A stretch of DNA of 64,000 nt, taken from contig NZ_SPHY01000001.1 in assembly GCF_004796535.1 (NCBI RefSeq), positions 310,001 through 374,000 of the forward strand. The letters are read 5' to 3'. Position numbers and translations under genes: made by a program. Positions 33,432 to 42,854 of the stretch are shown here, in pieces. The notes below the pieces were generated by a model, which made no database searches, was not told the origin of the DNA, and worked only from the letters and a program-made list of their open reading frames with translations. The stretch comes from Sphingomonas flavalba (GTDB lineage: Bacteria; Pseudomonadota; Alphaproteobacteria; Sphingomonadales; Sphingomonadaceae). The first letter of the stretch is position 1; the number at the start of each line of letters is the position of its first letter.

Positions 33432-34766
33432 TCAATCGGCGAGATGGGTCCGCCACAGGCTGGCGGCGAGCAGCATCGACAGCACCGAGGCGCCGATCCA
33501 GAACCAGATCGCCGGGCCGAAATCATAATGGCGCTGGCCGTCGACGATCCGCATGCCGCCTTCGATCAGCGCGCCGGAGACATGCTCCTGCACGGCGGCG
33601 CCGACATAGCTGAACACGCCGATCACCCCCATCGCCGCGCCGGCGACCCGTTTCGGCGCGATGTCGACCGCGAACAGGCCGCCGAGCGAGGTGACCAGGC
33701 CGGTCAGCCCCATGCCGAACAGCAGCATGCCGAGAACCAGCATCGGCGTGCTCGCCGGGCCGAAGAAGATCAGCAACAGGCCGATCAGTTCGAGCACGGC
33801 GAACAGCAGGTTGGCCGGCGGGCGGCGGGTAGCGAACCATTTGTCGGAAATGAAGCCGAAGGCGATCGCGCCGACGATGCCGGCGAGCGTGCTCAGCATC
33901 AGCAGCGTGCCGGCCATCGGCAGGCTGTAGCCGCGCGCCTCCTGAAGATAGAGCACGCCCCAACTGTCGATCGCGTAGCGGGTGACGTAGGTCAGCGCGC
34001 TGGACACGGCGAGCACCCAGATCGCCGGGATCTTCAGGATCGACAACTGGGTGGAAAGCACGCTGCGCGCGGTGCCGCGTTCGGCATGGACATGGTGGTC
34101 GCCGCGCCATTCGGCGACCGGGGGCAGGCCGAGCGTCTGCGGCCGATCGCGCAGCAGCCACCAGCAGCCGGCGGCGGTCAGCAGGCCGAGCAGGCCCGGC
34201 CCCCAGAAGCCGTAGCGCCAGCCGAACAGCGCGGCGAGCCCACCGACCATGACGAAGGTCAGCCCCTCGCCGATCGAATGGGCGGTGCTCCAGATGCCGT
34301 AGATGCGCCCGCGCTCGCGGTTGGAATACCAGGCGGTCATCGCGACGACGCCGGCGGGGGCGCCGGCGCTCTGGAACCAGCCGTTCAGGCCCCAGATCAG
34401 CACCGCCGCCCAGAGCACGGTGATGCCGCCCATCGCGATGTTGCAAAGGGCGGTGGCAAGGAAGGTGGCGGTCAGGAAACGGCGGACATTGGCGTGATCG
34501 GCGAGGAAGCCGTTGGTCAGCTTGCCGATCGCATAGGTGTAGAACAGCGCCGAGCCGATCATCCCCAGTTCGACCGGGGTGAAGATGCCTTCGTCGATCA
34601 GCGGCTTCTTGACCACGCCGAGGGCGAGACGACAGGTGTAGATCAGCCCGTAGCCGAGGGTGATGGCGATCATCACCCGCAGGCGGTGGTGGCGGTAGAG
34701 CCGGTCGATTTCCGCCTTGTCGGCAAGAACGGGGCGATCCTGCCCGGTCACGAAATAGCGCAGCAT
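33432..34766 (-). CDS. Organophosphate:phosphate antiporter-family (OPA) MFS transporter
   Basis: A 444-aa, 12-segment transporter resembling UhpC/UhpT/GlpT (LFYTYAIGKLTNGFLADHAN, IWGLNGWFQSAGAPAGV, AWYSNRERGRIYGIWS). Two arginines that bind the substrate phosphate in UhpT/GlpT are in matching places: Arg46 in TM1 (GYGLIYTCRLALG) and Arg263 in TM7 (LTYVTRYAIDSWG). This supports a phosphorylated substrate exchanged for phosphate. It sits next to phytase genes, so a lower inositol phosphate is a reasonable guess; glycerol-3-phosphate or a sugar phosphate are alternatives. It is downstream of, and co-directional with, the TonB receptor gene. Confidence 0.85.
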   Translation of the reverse strand: MLRYFVTGQDRPVLADKAEIDRLYRHHRLRVMIAITLGYGLIYTCRLALGVVKKPLIDEGIFTPVELGMIGSALFYTYAIGKLTNGFLADHANVRRFLTATFLATALCNIAMGGITVLWAAVLIWGLNGWFQSAGAPAGVVAMTAWYSNRERGRIYGIWSTAHSIGEGLTFVMVGGLAALFGWRYGFWGPGLLGLLTAAGCWWLLRDRPQTLGLPPVAEWRGDHHVHAERGTARSVLSTQLSILKIPAIWVLAVSSALTYVTRYAIDSWGVLYLQEARGYSLPMAGTLLMLSTLAGIVGAIAFGFISDKWFATRRPPANLLFAVLELIGLLLIFFGPASTPMLVLGMLLFGMGLTGLVTSLGGLFAVDIAPKRVAGAAMGVIGVFSYVGAAVQEHVSGALIEGGMRIVDGQRHYDFGPAIWFWIGASVLSMLLAASLWRTHLAD

Positions 34767-34863
34767 CGCCGTCCCCCGCTCCCATCGCCCACGGCCCGGC
34801 TCTGCTCGGTGCCGATCCGACCCCGGCCCGGCACGGGCCGGACCGGGGCCGTCCAGTGAACCC

Positions 34864-34892
34864 GGTTCCGGGCCGACGCCGGCCCCGGAACC
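34864..34892 (-). terminator. Stem-loop after the phytate-locus TonB receptor gene
   Basis: The arms GGTTCCGGGCC (34864-34874) and GGCCCCGGAACC (34881-34892, one bulged C) form a strong hairpin that ends two bases from the receptor's stop codon. No T-run follows on the minus strand, so termination by this alone is uncertain. More GC-rich inverted repeats lie at 34793-34853. Confidence 0.45.
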
Positions 34893-34894
34893 CC

Positions 34895-37441
34895 CTAGAA
34901 GTTCAGCTGTATGCCGGTTTTCGCCGACCAGCCGTAGCGTTCGATCTCGACCAGATGCCGCGGTATGCCGATGAAGCGGCGCTGCGGTTCGTCGTTCAGG
35001 TTCGCGCCTTCGACGAAGATGTTGAAATTGGGGGTGATCGCGTAGCCGATGCGCGCATCGAACTGGTTGAAATTGTCGACATACTGATCGCCATCGCGCG
35101 TCTCGCCGACCGTGTCGAGATAGCGCGAACGGTAGGTATAGGCCACGCGCGCCGAGATGCCGTATTTCTCGTAGGTAAGCTGTGCCGAGGCAACGCGGTT
35201 CGACTGGTTGGCGAGCCGGACCGAGTCGGTGCGGCCGGGGATGCCGGTTGCCCGCGACTTGACGAAGGTCATGCTGGCGCCGACGCTGAACCCGTCGAGC
35301 GGCGACGGCAGGAAGCTCAGCTCCATCTGCGCGTTCAGCTCGAGCCCGGTGACCCGCGCGTCGTCCGCGTTCTGCGGCTGGGTGACGAAGGCGGTCGGCA
35401 GCGTCTGGCCGGCATAGGTGCCGCCAAGCACGGTCGTGCCGGTCAGGAAGATCGGGTTTTCGATCCGCTTGTGGAAGAAGGCCGCCGACAGGATGCCCTG
35501 CTTGCCGATGTAATATTCGACCGCCGCGTCGAAATTGGTCGCGTAGAGCGGCTTCAGGTCCGGATTGCCGAGGCTGACTTCCCTGTCGCCGACATTGACC
35601 AGCACATAGGGCGCGATGTCCTCGTAATTCGGACGGCCGATCGCCCGGGTGACGGCGCCGCGCATGGTCAGGCCCGGTGCCGGGTCGAAGCGCAGGTTGA
35701 TGCCGGGGAAGAAGTCCGTGTAGCTGCGGCGGCCGAAGCTGTCGAAGCCCTGATCGAAGGTCGAGGCGTCGGTGATCGTCTTGCCGGCGAAGCGGCCCCT
35801 GGTGTGCTCCATGCGAACGCCGGGCACGATGGTGAAGGCGCCGAACTTGGCGCTGGCCATCACATAGCCGGCAAGCACGCGCTCGCGGATCCGGTAGTCG
35901 CCGGCCAGGCTGTCCGACAGCGAGCTTTCGTCGTCGATCTTGAACTCGCCCTGGTGGGCGGCGAGGTAGGCGTCGGCCGCCGCGGCGTCGATGCCCTGCC
36001 CGAACGGATAGGCGGTGCCCTTGTAGATGTTGCCGACATCCGCGCCGAGCACGTCCGCGATCGTCATCGGCCCCTTGGTACTATAGGCCCGGTTCTCCTT
36101 GTCGTTGCTCTTGCGGCGATCGACATATTTGGCGCCCGTCTTGAAATAGGCGCTGTCGCCGATCTCCAGCGGGGTGCGGAAATCGACCCGCGCCTGATAC
36201 AGATTTTCCAGCGCCAACCGGCTCTCGTACTTGGCCTTGGAGGCGGTGAATTTCGACGGATCATAGGCGGCATCAAGCGGCGACACGTCGACCATGTAAT
36301 CGTCGAAATCATAGCTGCCGCCGATCTTCTTCGCCTTGAACGTCCATTCGTCGCGATGCGGGTCGCGCTTCTTGGCACGCGAGTAGGTTCCCTCGACGTT
36401 CAACTGGCTGTCGCCGAACATGAACTCGCCGCCGGCCGAACCGGAGAAGCTGCTCGTCGCCTCCTGACGAGTGCGAACCCGGCGATCCGCGCTGCCGTTG
36501 GCATAGTCGCCGCTGGTCGCCGTCTGGTTGGTGATTTCCGCCGGGTCGTCGACCGGCAACTGGGCGCCGAAATGCTGGCGCGATTCGCTGTCCTCGTATT
36601 TGGAATAGGTGAAGCGCAGGAAGGTCTTGACGTCGGTGCTGGGCCGCCAGTCGAAATTGGCGACGGCGCCGGTGCGGGTCCGGTGAGTCGCGTAGCGCCG
36701 GATACTGAATTCGTCAGGAATGACGTGGCCGTTGACGTCGACCCAGTTTTCCGAGGCGCCGACATTGTCCGCCCACAGCTTGCGGTCGGACCGGCTGAAC
36801 GACAGCACGGCGCCGAAATCCTTGTTGGCGCCGAACAATGCGCCGGCGGTCAGATCCACCTCATACGGCTTCTTGTGGTTGGCCTGATAATAGCCGACCG
36901 CCGCCTTGCCGGTGACGAAGGTCTTGCCGCGATCGAACGCGGTCAGCGTCTGGATATTGGCCTGACCGGCGATGGCGTTGGCGTCGAGGTCCGGCGTCAG
37001 CGTCTTGACCACGGTGACCGAGCCGATCAGCGCGGACGGGATGTCGTCCAGCTTCACCTGGCGGCCGTCCGGTTCCGGCGCCGGGGCCGTCTGGCCGTTC
37101 AGCGTCACGTTCAGCAGTTCCGGGCCGACGCCGCGCACCGTCAGGTAGCGGCCCTCGCCCTGATCGTTGGCGACCGACAGGCCGGGCAGGCGGCGCACCG
37201 CTTCCGCCACGTTCTGATCGGGCAGGCGACCGACATCGTCGCCGCGCACCGCGTCGACCTGATTGTCCGACAGGCGCTTTTCCTCGATCGCCGCGCGATC
37301 CGCAGCCCGGCGCCCCGTCACGACGATATCGTCCGGCGTGCCCCCGCCCTGGGCCATGGCCGGCGCCAGACCGACAAGCCCCGTCGTCAGCATCAACGCC
37401 TTTACACACGACCCGAGATCAGCAGCCATCTTGCCCTCCAT
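34895..37441 (-). CDS. TonB-dependent receptor (TIGR01782 type), candidate phytate receptor
   Basis: An 848-aa outer-membrane receptor of the group common in Caulobacter and sphingomonads. It has a signal peptide, then DDIVVTGRRAADRAAIEEKR, VRGDDVGRLPDQNVAEAVRR, EGRYLTVRGVGPELLNVTLN, and a barrel ending in GIQLNF with C-terminal Phe. It diverges from the beta-propeller phytase gene, sharing a 166-bp control region. Association of beta-propeller phytases with TonB receptors in alphaproteobacteria has been reported, so import or binding of phytate or its metal complex is a reasonable inference. The protein appears complete. The start at 37441 (MEGKMAADLG) may instead be Met5. Confidence 0.9.
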   Translation of the reverse strand: MEGKMAADLGSCVKALMLTTGLVGLAPAMAQGGGTPDDIVVTGRRAADRAAIEEKRLSDNQVDAVRGDDVGRLPDQNVAEAVRRLPGLSVANDQGEGRYLTVRGVGPELLNVTLNGQTAPAPEPDGRQVKLDDIPSALIGSVTVVKTLTPDLDANAIAGQANIQTLTAFDRGKTFVTGKAAVGYYQANHKKPYEVDLTAGALFGANKDFGAVLSFSRSDRKLWADNVGASENWVDVNGHVIPDEFSIRRYATHRTRTGAVANFDWRPSTDVKTFLRFTYSKYEDSESRQHFGAQLPVDDPAEITNQTATSGDYANGSADRRVRTRQEATSSFSGSAGGEFMFGDSQLNVEGTYSRAKKRDPHRDEWTFKAKKIGGSYDFDDYMVDVSPLDAAYDPSKFTASKAKYESRLALENLYQARVDFRTPLEIGDSAYFKTGAKYVDRRKSNDKENRAYSTKGPMTIADVLGADVGNIYKGTAYPFGQGIDAAAADAYLAAHQGEFKIDDESSLSDSLAGDYRIRERVLAGYVMASAKFGAFTIVPGVRMEHTRGRFAGKTITDASTFDQGFDSFGRRSYTDFFPGINLRFDPAPGLTMRGAVTRAIGRPNYEDIAPYVLVNVGDREVSLGNPDLKPLYATNFDAAVEYYIGKQGILSAAFFHKRIENPIFLTGTTVLGGTYAGQTLPTAFVTQPQNADDARVTGLELNAQMELSFLPSPLDGFSVGASMTFVKSRATGIPGRTDSVRLANQSNRVASAQLTYEKYGISARVAYTYRSRYLDTVGETRDGDQYVDNFNQFDARIGYAITPNFNIFVEGANLNDEPQRRFIGIPRHLVEIERYGWSAKTGIQLNF

Positions 37442-37567
37442 ATCCGCCTCGCACTCTTGGCCCGGTGCGATTCGTCCAGGAGATACTATGAATGAAAATT
37501 CTATTTTGCAACATATTTAGAATAGTTCTTGCATATTTTTCGCACGTACTTACTCTGCGAGGGCGAA

Positions 37568-37585
37568 ATGAAGCGGCGATGACAG
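37568..37585 (-). promoter_or_regulatory. Candidate Pho box between the phytate receptor and phytase genes
   Basis: On the minus strand CTGTCATCGCCGCTTCAT has one perfect PhoB half-site (CTGTCAT) and a second half matching 4 of 7 positions after the correct 11-bp period. It would place PhoB upstream of the receptor gene and close to the phytase start. Phosphate control of phytase genes is biologically expected. Confidence 0.4.
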
Positions 37586-37607
37586 CCTGGCAGCGCGGGA
37601 GAGAGGG

Positions 37608-39662
37608 ATGAAACTGGTAACGACGATCGGCCTGCTGGTGGGAACGGCGCTGGTACCGGCCGCCGGCTTCGCCCAGGACCGGCCGGCAACGGTGACCGCG
37701 GCGGCCGAGACGCAGGCCGCGCCCGGCGGCGACGCCAACCAGGCGGCGATCGCCGTCAACCCGGCGGCGCCGGAAGCGAGCCGGATCGTCACCACCGCCG
37801 AGAGCAAGGGATTGCAGGTCCACGCGCTCGACGGCCGCCTGCTCAGCACCGCCGAGGCGGGCGAAGCGGTCGGCGTCGCCTTGCGCGGCGGCTTCATGTT
37901 GGGCGGCGCGGCGCAGACGCTGGTCGTCTCCGCCGACGGCGCGGCGAACAGCCTGCGCTTCTTCACGCTGGCGGGCGATCGGCTGACCGAAGTCGGCGCG
38001 CGCGCGGTGCCGCTGGACTTCGCGGTCGAGAATGTCTGCCTGTTCCGCAACGCGCCCGACGCCGCGCTCTATGCGATCGCGGTCGGCGACGGCGGCGAGA
38101 TCGACCAGTGGATGGTCTACGCGACCCCCGACGGCAAGGTCGATGCGCGCCAGGCGCGGCGCATCACCCTGCCGACCAAGATCAAGCATTGCGTCGCCGA
38201 CGACGCGAGCGGGAAGCTGTATGTCGCCGAACAGGCGACCGGCCTGTGGCGGTTCAACGGCGACCCGGAGACCGATTCGGCCCCGGCGCTGATCGACGCG
38301 CCTCGCATCGGCCGGATCAGCGAGGAACTGGGCGGCATCGCGCTGTACGACGCGGGGCCGGCGCGCTGGCTGATCGCGTCCGACGCGTCGACCGGGCGGC
38401 TGTTCCTGTACGACCGCACCAAGGACGACGCCTATGCCGGCGCCGTGACGATGGCCGGGCCGGGCGGCACGGCGGTGAAGGAGCCGGGCGGGCTGGCGGC
38501 GACCGGTGCGGCACTGGGCAGCGGCTTCGGCCACGGCCTGCTCGTCGCGGCGGACGAGGACGCTGCCGGCGGCGCCAATTACAAGCTGGTCGGGTTCGAC
38601 GCGCTCGCCGCGCCTCTCGGCCTGGCGGTCGGTACGCCGGAACTGCCGCCGACCAGCGTCGCGCCGCGCTTCCCGACCGTCACCGCGCGGGTGGAGACGG
38701 TGCCGGTTGCCGCCGCCGGCGACGCCGCCGACGATCCCGCGATCTGGCACAACCCGGCCGACCCGGCCGCCAGCCTGATCATCGGCACCGACAAGAAGGC
38801 CGGGCTCTACGTTTACGACATGCAGGGCAAGGTCGTGCATTTCGCGCCGGTCGGGCGGATGAACAACGTCGACCTGCGCGACGGCTTCATGCTGGATGGC
38901 AAGCCGATCGTGCTGGTCACCGCCAGCGACCGGACGCGCAAGGCGGTGGCGATCTACCGGCTGGACACCGCGACCGGGGCGCTGATCGACATCGCCGACG
39001 GGCTGCAGCCGTCCGGCCTGTCCGACCCGTATGGCCTGTGCATGTACCGCAGCACCAGATCCGGCCGCAGCTACGTGATCGTCAGCGACCCGGACGGGCT
39101 GAACCGCCAGTGGGAACTGGTCACCCGGCCGAACGGCAAGGTCGCGATCAGGCAGGTGCGCGATATCCGGTTCGGGTCGCAGACCGAAGGCTGCGTCGCC
39201 GACGACGCCAACGGCGCGCTCTACATCGCCGAAGAAGATGTCGCGCTGTGGCGGGTCGGCGCCGAGCCGAAGGCCGGGGACGCGCGCAGGCAGGTCGATT
39301 CGGTCGCCGGCAACCCGGCGCTTAAGGACGACCTGGAAGGCGTGTCGCTCTATGACCTCGGCAACGGGCGCGGTTACCTGGTCGTGTCCAGCCAGGGCAA
39401 CAACAGCTACGCCGTCTACGACCGCGACGGCGCCAATGCCTATCGCGGCTCCTTCGCCGTCGTCGCCGACGGCGCGACCGGGATCGACGGGATCTCGGAG
39501 ACCGACGGGCTGGACGTGAGCAGCCTGCCGCTCGGCCCCGGCTTCGAGAAGGGCGCGATGGTCGCGCAGGACGGCCGCAACGTGCTGCCCGGCGAGAAGC
39601 AGAATTTCAAGATCGTCAGCTGGGCCGACATCGCCGCCGCGCTGAAACTGGAAAGCCGCTGA
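37608..39662 (+). CDS. Tandem beta-propeller phytase (N-terminal domain degenerate)
   Basis: A 684-aa secreted phytase with a signal peptide (TIGLLVGTALVPAAGFAQ). The C-terminal half (from about residue 372) is a complete beta-propeller phytase: AADDPAIWHNPADPAASLII, LYVYDMQGKVVHFAPVGRMN, QTEGCVADDANGALYIAEED and DDLEGVSLYDL, with the Ca2+- and phosphate-binding Asp/Glu residues. The N-terminal half (about 40-355) is a second propeller aligned with it, but the equivalent opening reads GDANQAAIAVNPAAPEASRI, so key residues (Asp-Asp-Pro-Ile-Trp) are lost. It removes phosphates from phytate in the periplasm or outside the cell. It is 17 bp from the histidine acid phosphatase gene and divergent from the receptor. 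Confidence 0.93.
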   Translation: MKLVTTIGLLVGTALVPAAGFAQDRPATVTAAAETQAAPGGDANQAAIAVNPAAPEASRIVTTAESKGLQVHALDGRLLSTAEAGEAVGVALRGGFMLGGAAQTLVVSADGAANSLRFFTLAGDRLTEVGARAVPLDFAVENVCLFRNAPDAALYAIAVGDGGEIDQWMVYATPDGKVDARQARRITLPTKIKHCVADDASGKLYVAEQATGLWRFNGDPETDSAPALIDAPRIGRISEELGGIALYDAGPARWLIASDASTGRLFLYDRTKDDAYAGAVTMAGPGGTAVKEPGGLAATGAALGSGFGHGLLVAADEDAAGGANYKLVGFDALAAPLGLAVGTPELPPTSVAPRFPTVTARVETVPVAAAGDAADDPAIWHNPADPAASLIIGTDKKAGLYVYDMQGKVVHFAPVGRMNNVDLRDGFMLDGKPIVLVTASDRTRKAVAIYRLDTATGALIDIADGLQPSGLSDPYGLCMYRSTRSGRSYVIVSDPDGLNRQWELVTRPNGKVAIRQVRDIRFGSQTEGCVADDANGALYIAEEDVALWRVGAEPKAGDARRQVDSVAGNPALKDDLEGVSLYDLGNGRGYLVVSSQGNNSYAVYDRDGANAYRGSFAVVADGATGIDGISETDGLDVSSLPLGPGFEKGAMVAQDGRNVLPGEKQNFKIVSWADIAAALKLESR

Positions 39663-39679
39663 GCGGCCGGGAGGGGAGC

Positions 39680-40966
39680 ATGAGCATGCACACAGCCATT
39701 CGCGCGATGATGGGCGTGGCGCTGGCGGCGATGACTGCCGGAGGCTGCGCCGCGACCGACAGCCCGGCGAACGCCGACGGCCTTGCGCTGGAACGGGTGG
39801 TGTTCGTGATGCGCCATGGCATCCGCCCGCCGACCAAGGACCCGGCGAAGGGCACCAATTACACCAGCGATCCGTGGCCGGCCTGGCCGGTCGACTACGG
39901 CCTGCTGACCCCGCGCGGCGCCGCCGGCATCCGCCTGCTCGGCACCGCCGACCGCGCCGAATACGTGAAGCGCGGGCTGATCCCGGCCAACGGCTGCCTG
40001 ACCCCCGGCGCCGTCGATGCCGAGGCGAGCGCCAAGCAGCGCGCGATCAAGACCGGCGAAGCCTATCTGGAGACGTTGCTGCCCGGCTGCGTCGTCGCGG
40101 TCGCCCACCCGGAAAAGGAAGGGCCGGAGGACGCGATCTTCCATCCGCTCGATTCCGGGCCCGCCGATTTCGACGGCGCACGGGGCCATGCCGAAGCGCT
40201 GGCGCTCGCACCGGCCGGGGGGCTACCGGCCGAGGCCGCCACCCACCGCGCCGAAATCGACCTGCTCGGCACCGTCCTCGGCTGCTGTTCGGCGACGGTC
40301 TGCGCGGCGAACGGGGCGGGCGACGCCTGCACGCTGGCCGACCTGCCGACGACGCTGGCCGCGAACCCGCACGACCGGCCCGACCTGGAGGGGCCGCTGG
40401 TGATCGGATCGACGATCAGCCAGACCTTGCTGCTCGAATATCTGGAAGGCATGCCGATGAGCGACGTCGGCTGGGGCCGGGTGACCCGCGACCAGATCGA
40501 GCAGCTTCTCGTCTTCCACCCGGTCAAGTTCCGCTACGAGAACGGATCGCCCTATGTCGCGCAGCGGGCGGCGGGGCCGCTCGTCTCGCGCATGCTGGGC
40601 GCGCTGACCGCCGGGGCGGACGGCGCAAGGCTGACCCTGCTGTTCGGCCATGACACCAACCTGGCCGATATCGGCAGCCTGCTCGGCCTGGACTGGCAGG
40701 TGCCGAGCTACCCGAAGGACGATATCCCGCCGGGCGGCGCGCTGGGCTTCGAGCTGTTGCGCGACGGCAAGGGCCAGCGTTTCGTCCGCGCCTTCTTCCG
40801 CGCGCAGACGATGGACCAGTTGCGCGAGCAGCAGGCGCTGGACCCGGATGCGCCGGGCTATCGCGCCTATCTGCCGATCCCCGGCTGCAACGCAGCGGGC
40901 GACACCGCGCCCTGCCCGATCGACCGTTTCACCACGGTGGTGAAAGCGAAGCTGGCCGGATCCTGA
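39680..40966 (+). CDS. Histidine acid phosphatase / phytase
   Basis: A 428-aa exported histidine acid phosphatase (branch 2; AppA/glucose-1-phosphatase/phytase group). The nucleophile motif is RHGIRPPT (residues 45-52; His46) and the proton donor is in GHDTNLADIG (H324 D325). The N-terminus (VALAAMTAGGC) looks like a signal with a possible lipobox. Several Cys residues (CLTPG, CCSATVCAANG, CTLAD, CNAAGDTAPC) fit disulfides in the periplasm. It starts 17 bp after the propeller phytase, so the two are co-transcribed. Propeller phytases and histidine acid phytases attack different phosphate positions, so they could act in sequence. Confidence 0.92.
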   Translation: MSMHTAIRAMMGVALAAMTAGGCAATDSPANADGLALERVVFVMRHGIRPPTKDPAKGTNYTSDPWPAWPVDYGLLTPRGAAGIRLLGTADRAEYVKRGLIPANGCLTPGAVDAEASAKQRAIKTGEAYLETLLPGCVVAVAHPEKEGPEDAIFHPLDSGPADFDGARGHAEALALAPAGGLPAEAATHRAEIDLLGTVLGCCSATVCAANGAGDACTLADLPTTLAANPHDRPDLEGPLVIGSTISQTLLLEYLEGMPMSDVGWGRVTRDQIEQLLVFHPVKFRYENGSPYVAQRAAGPLVSRMLGALTAGADGARLTLLFGHDTNLADIGSLLGLDWQVPSYPKDDIPPGGALGFELLRDGKGQRFVRAFFRAQTMDQLREQQALDPDAPGYRAYLPIPGCNAAGDTAPCPIDRFTTVVKAKLAGS

Positions 40967-41008
40967 ATTCCCGGAAGGGTCCGACCGGCGCCCTGGCCGG
41001 ACGGGAAT
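40967..41008. terminator. Stem-loop between convergent phosphatase and btuD genes
   Basis: ATTCCCG and CGGGAAT form the outer stem, with a GC-rich inner stem (CCGACCGG with CCGG). It begins at the stop codon of the phosphatase gene and has no T-run. It may act as a bidirectional terminator. Confidence 0.4.
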
Positions 41009-41028
41009 GGGGGTGATGCAGCATCCGC

Positions 41029-41810
<782 letters not shown>

Positions 41811-41814
<4 letters not shown>

Positions 41815-42854
41815 CACAGCCTCCGCTCCCGCATCAGATAGACGAGGAAGACGGGGACGCCGACGAAGGCGGTGACGACGCCCAGCTTCAGCTCGTTGGT
41901 CGACGGGATGATGCGGACCAGCACGTCGGCGAGGGTGAGCAGCGCCGCCCCGGCGATGGCCGAAGGCACCAGCAGCGCCGAGGGCGAACGATCGGTCAGC
42001 GGGCGGACGAGATGGGGCACGATCAGCCCGACGAAGCCGATCGCGCCCGACACTGCGACCGCGCCGCCGACGCCAATCGCGACGCCGAGCAGCAGCCGCA
42101 GCCGCGCCCGGCCGAGGTCGATGCCGAGCGCCAGCGCCCCGTCCTCGCCCAGCGTCAGCGCGTCGAGCGCCCGCCCGTCCCACAGCAGCAGGGCGAGCCC
42201 CGCGGCGATGCAGGGCAGCGCGATCCAGATATGGGTGATCGACCGGTCCTCCAGCGACCCGAGCAGCCAGGTCATGATCTCCATCGCGGCGAACGGGTTG
42301 GCCGCCATGTTGAGCGCGAGGCTGATCCCGGCGCCGGCCATCGTCCCGATGGCGATGCCGGCGAGGATCAGGGTCAGCGGGCTTTCCGACCGGCCCGCGA
42401 GCAGGAACAGCAGCGCCAGCGCGACCAGCGTCGCGAGGATGGCGCAGAGCGGCAGAACCACCGGATGCAACGCCGCCAGCCCGAAATAGAGCGCGACGAC
42501 CGCGCCCAGCGCCGCCGCGTTCGACGCGCCGAGCACCGACGGTTCGGCGAGCGGGTTGCGCAGATAGCCCTGCAGCGCCGCGCCGGCGGCGCCGAGCATC
42601 GCGCCGACCGCCAGCGCCAGCACCGCGCGCGGCAAACGCAGTTCGAACAGGATGGTGCGGGCGATCCAGTCATCGCCGCCCGCCGCCGCCGCGAGCAGCC
42701 GCCCCGGCGGCAGCCCGGCCGGACCGACCAGCACCGACAGCGCCGCCGCCACCACGCAGGCGAGCAGCAGGCCCAGCGTGACCAGAGCGCGCTTGTGCCG
42801 GCCGCCGGGCGGCGGCATGAGCGGGGGCGTGACCGCGTCCGTCGAGAGATCCAT
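41811..42854 (-). CDS. btuC: Vitamin B12 ABC transporter, permease (FecCD family)
   Basis: A 347-aa inner-membrane permease with about ten transmembrane segments. FecCD motifs are RLPRAVLALAVGAMLGAAGA, LQGYLRNPLAEPSVLGASN, ILAGIAIGTMAGAGISLALN, TWLLGSLEDRS and GFVGLIVPHLVRPLTDRSPS. It transports cobalamin with BtuD and BtuF. The ATG (42854-42852) sits in a CATG whose plus-strand ATG starts btuF, so the two divergent coding regions overlap by 2 bp and neither has its own intergenic promoter. An alternative start nine bases upstream (42863) would lie inside btuF. Confidence 0.87.

Noticed and set aside
34793-34853. GC-rich inverted repeats upstream of the OPA transporter gene as a promoter or operator
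   Set aside because: They look like imperfect hairpins of a terminator region; no -35/-10 pair or clean dyad could be supported.
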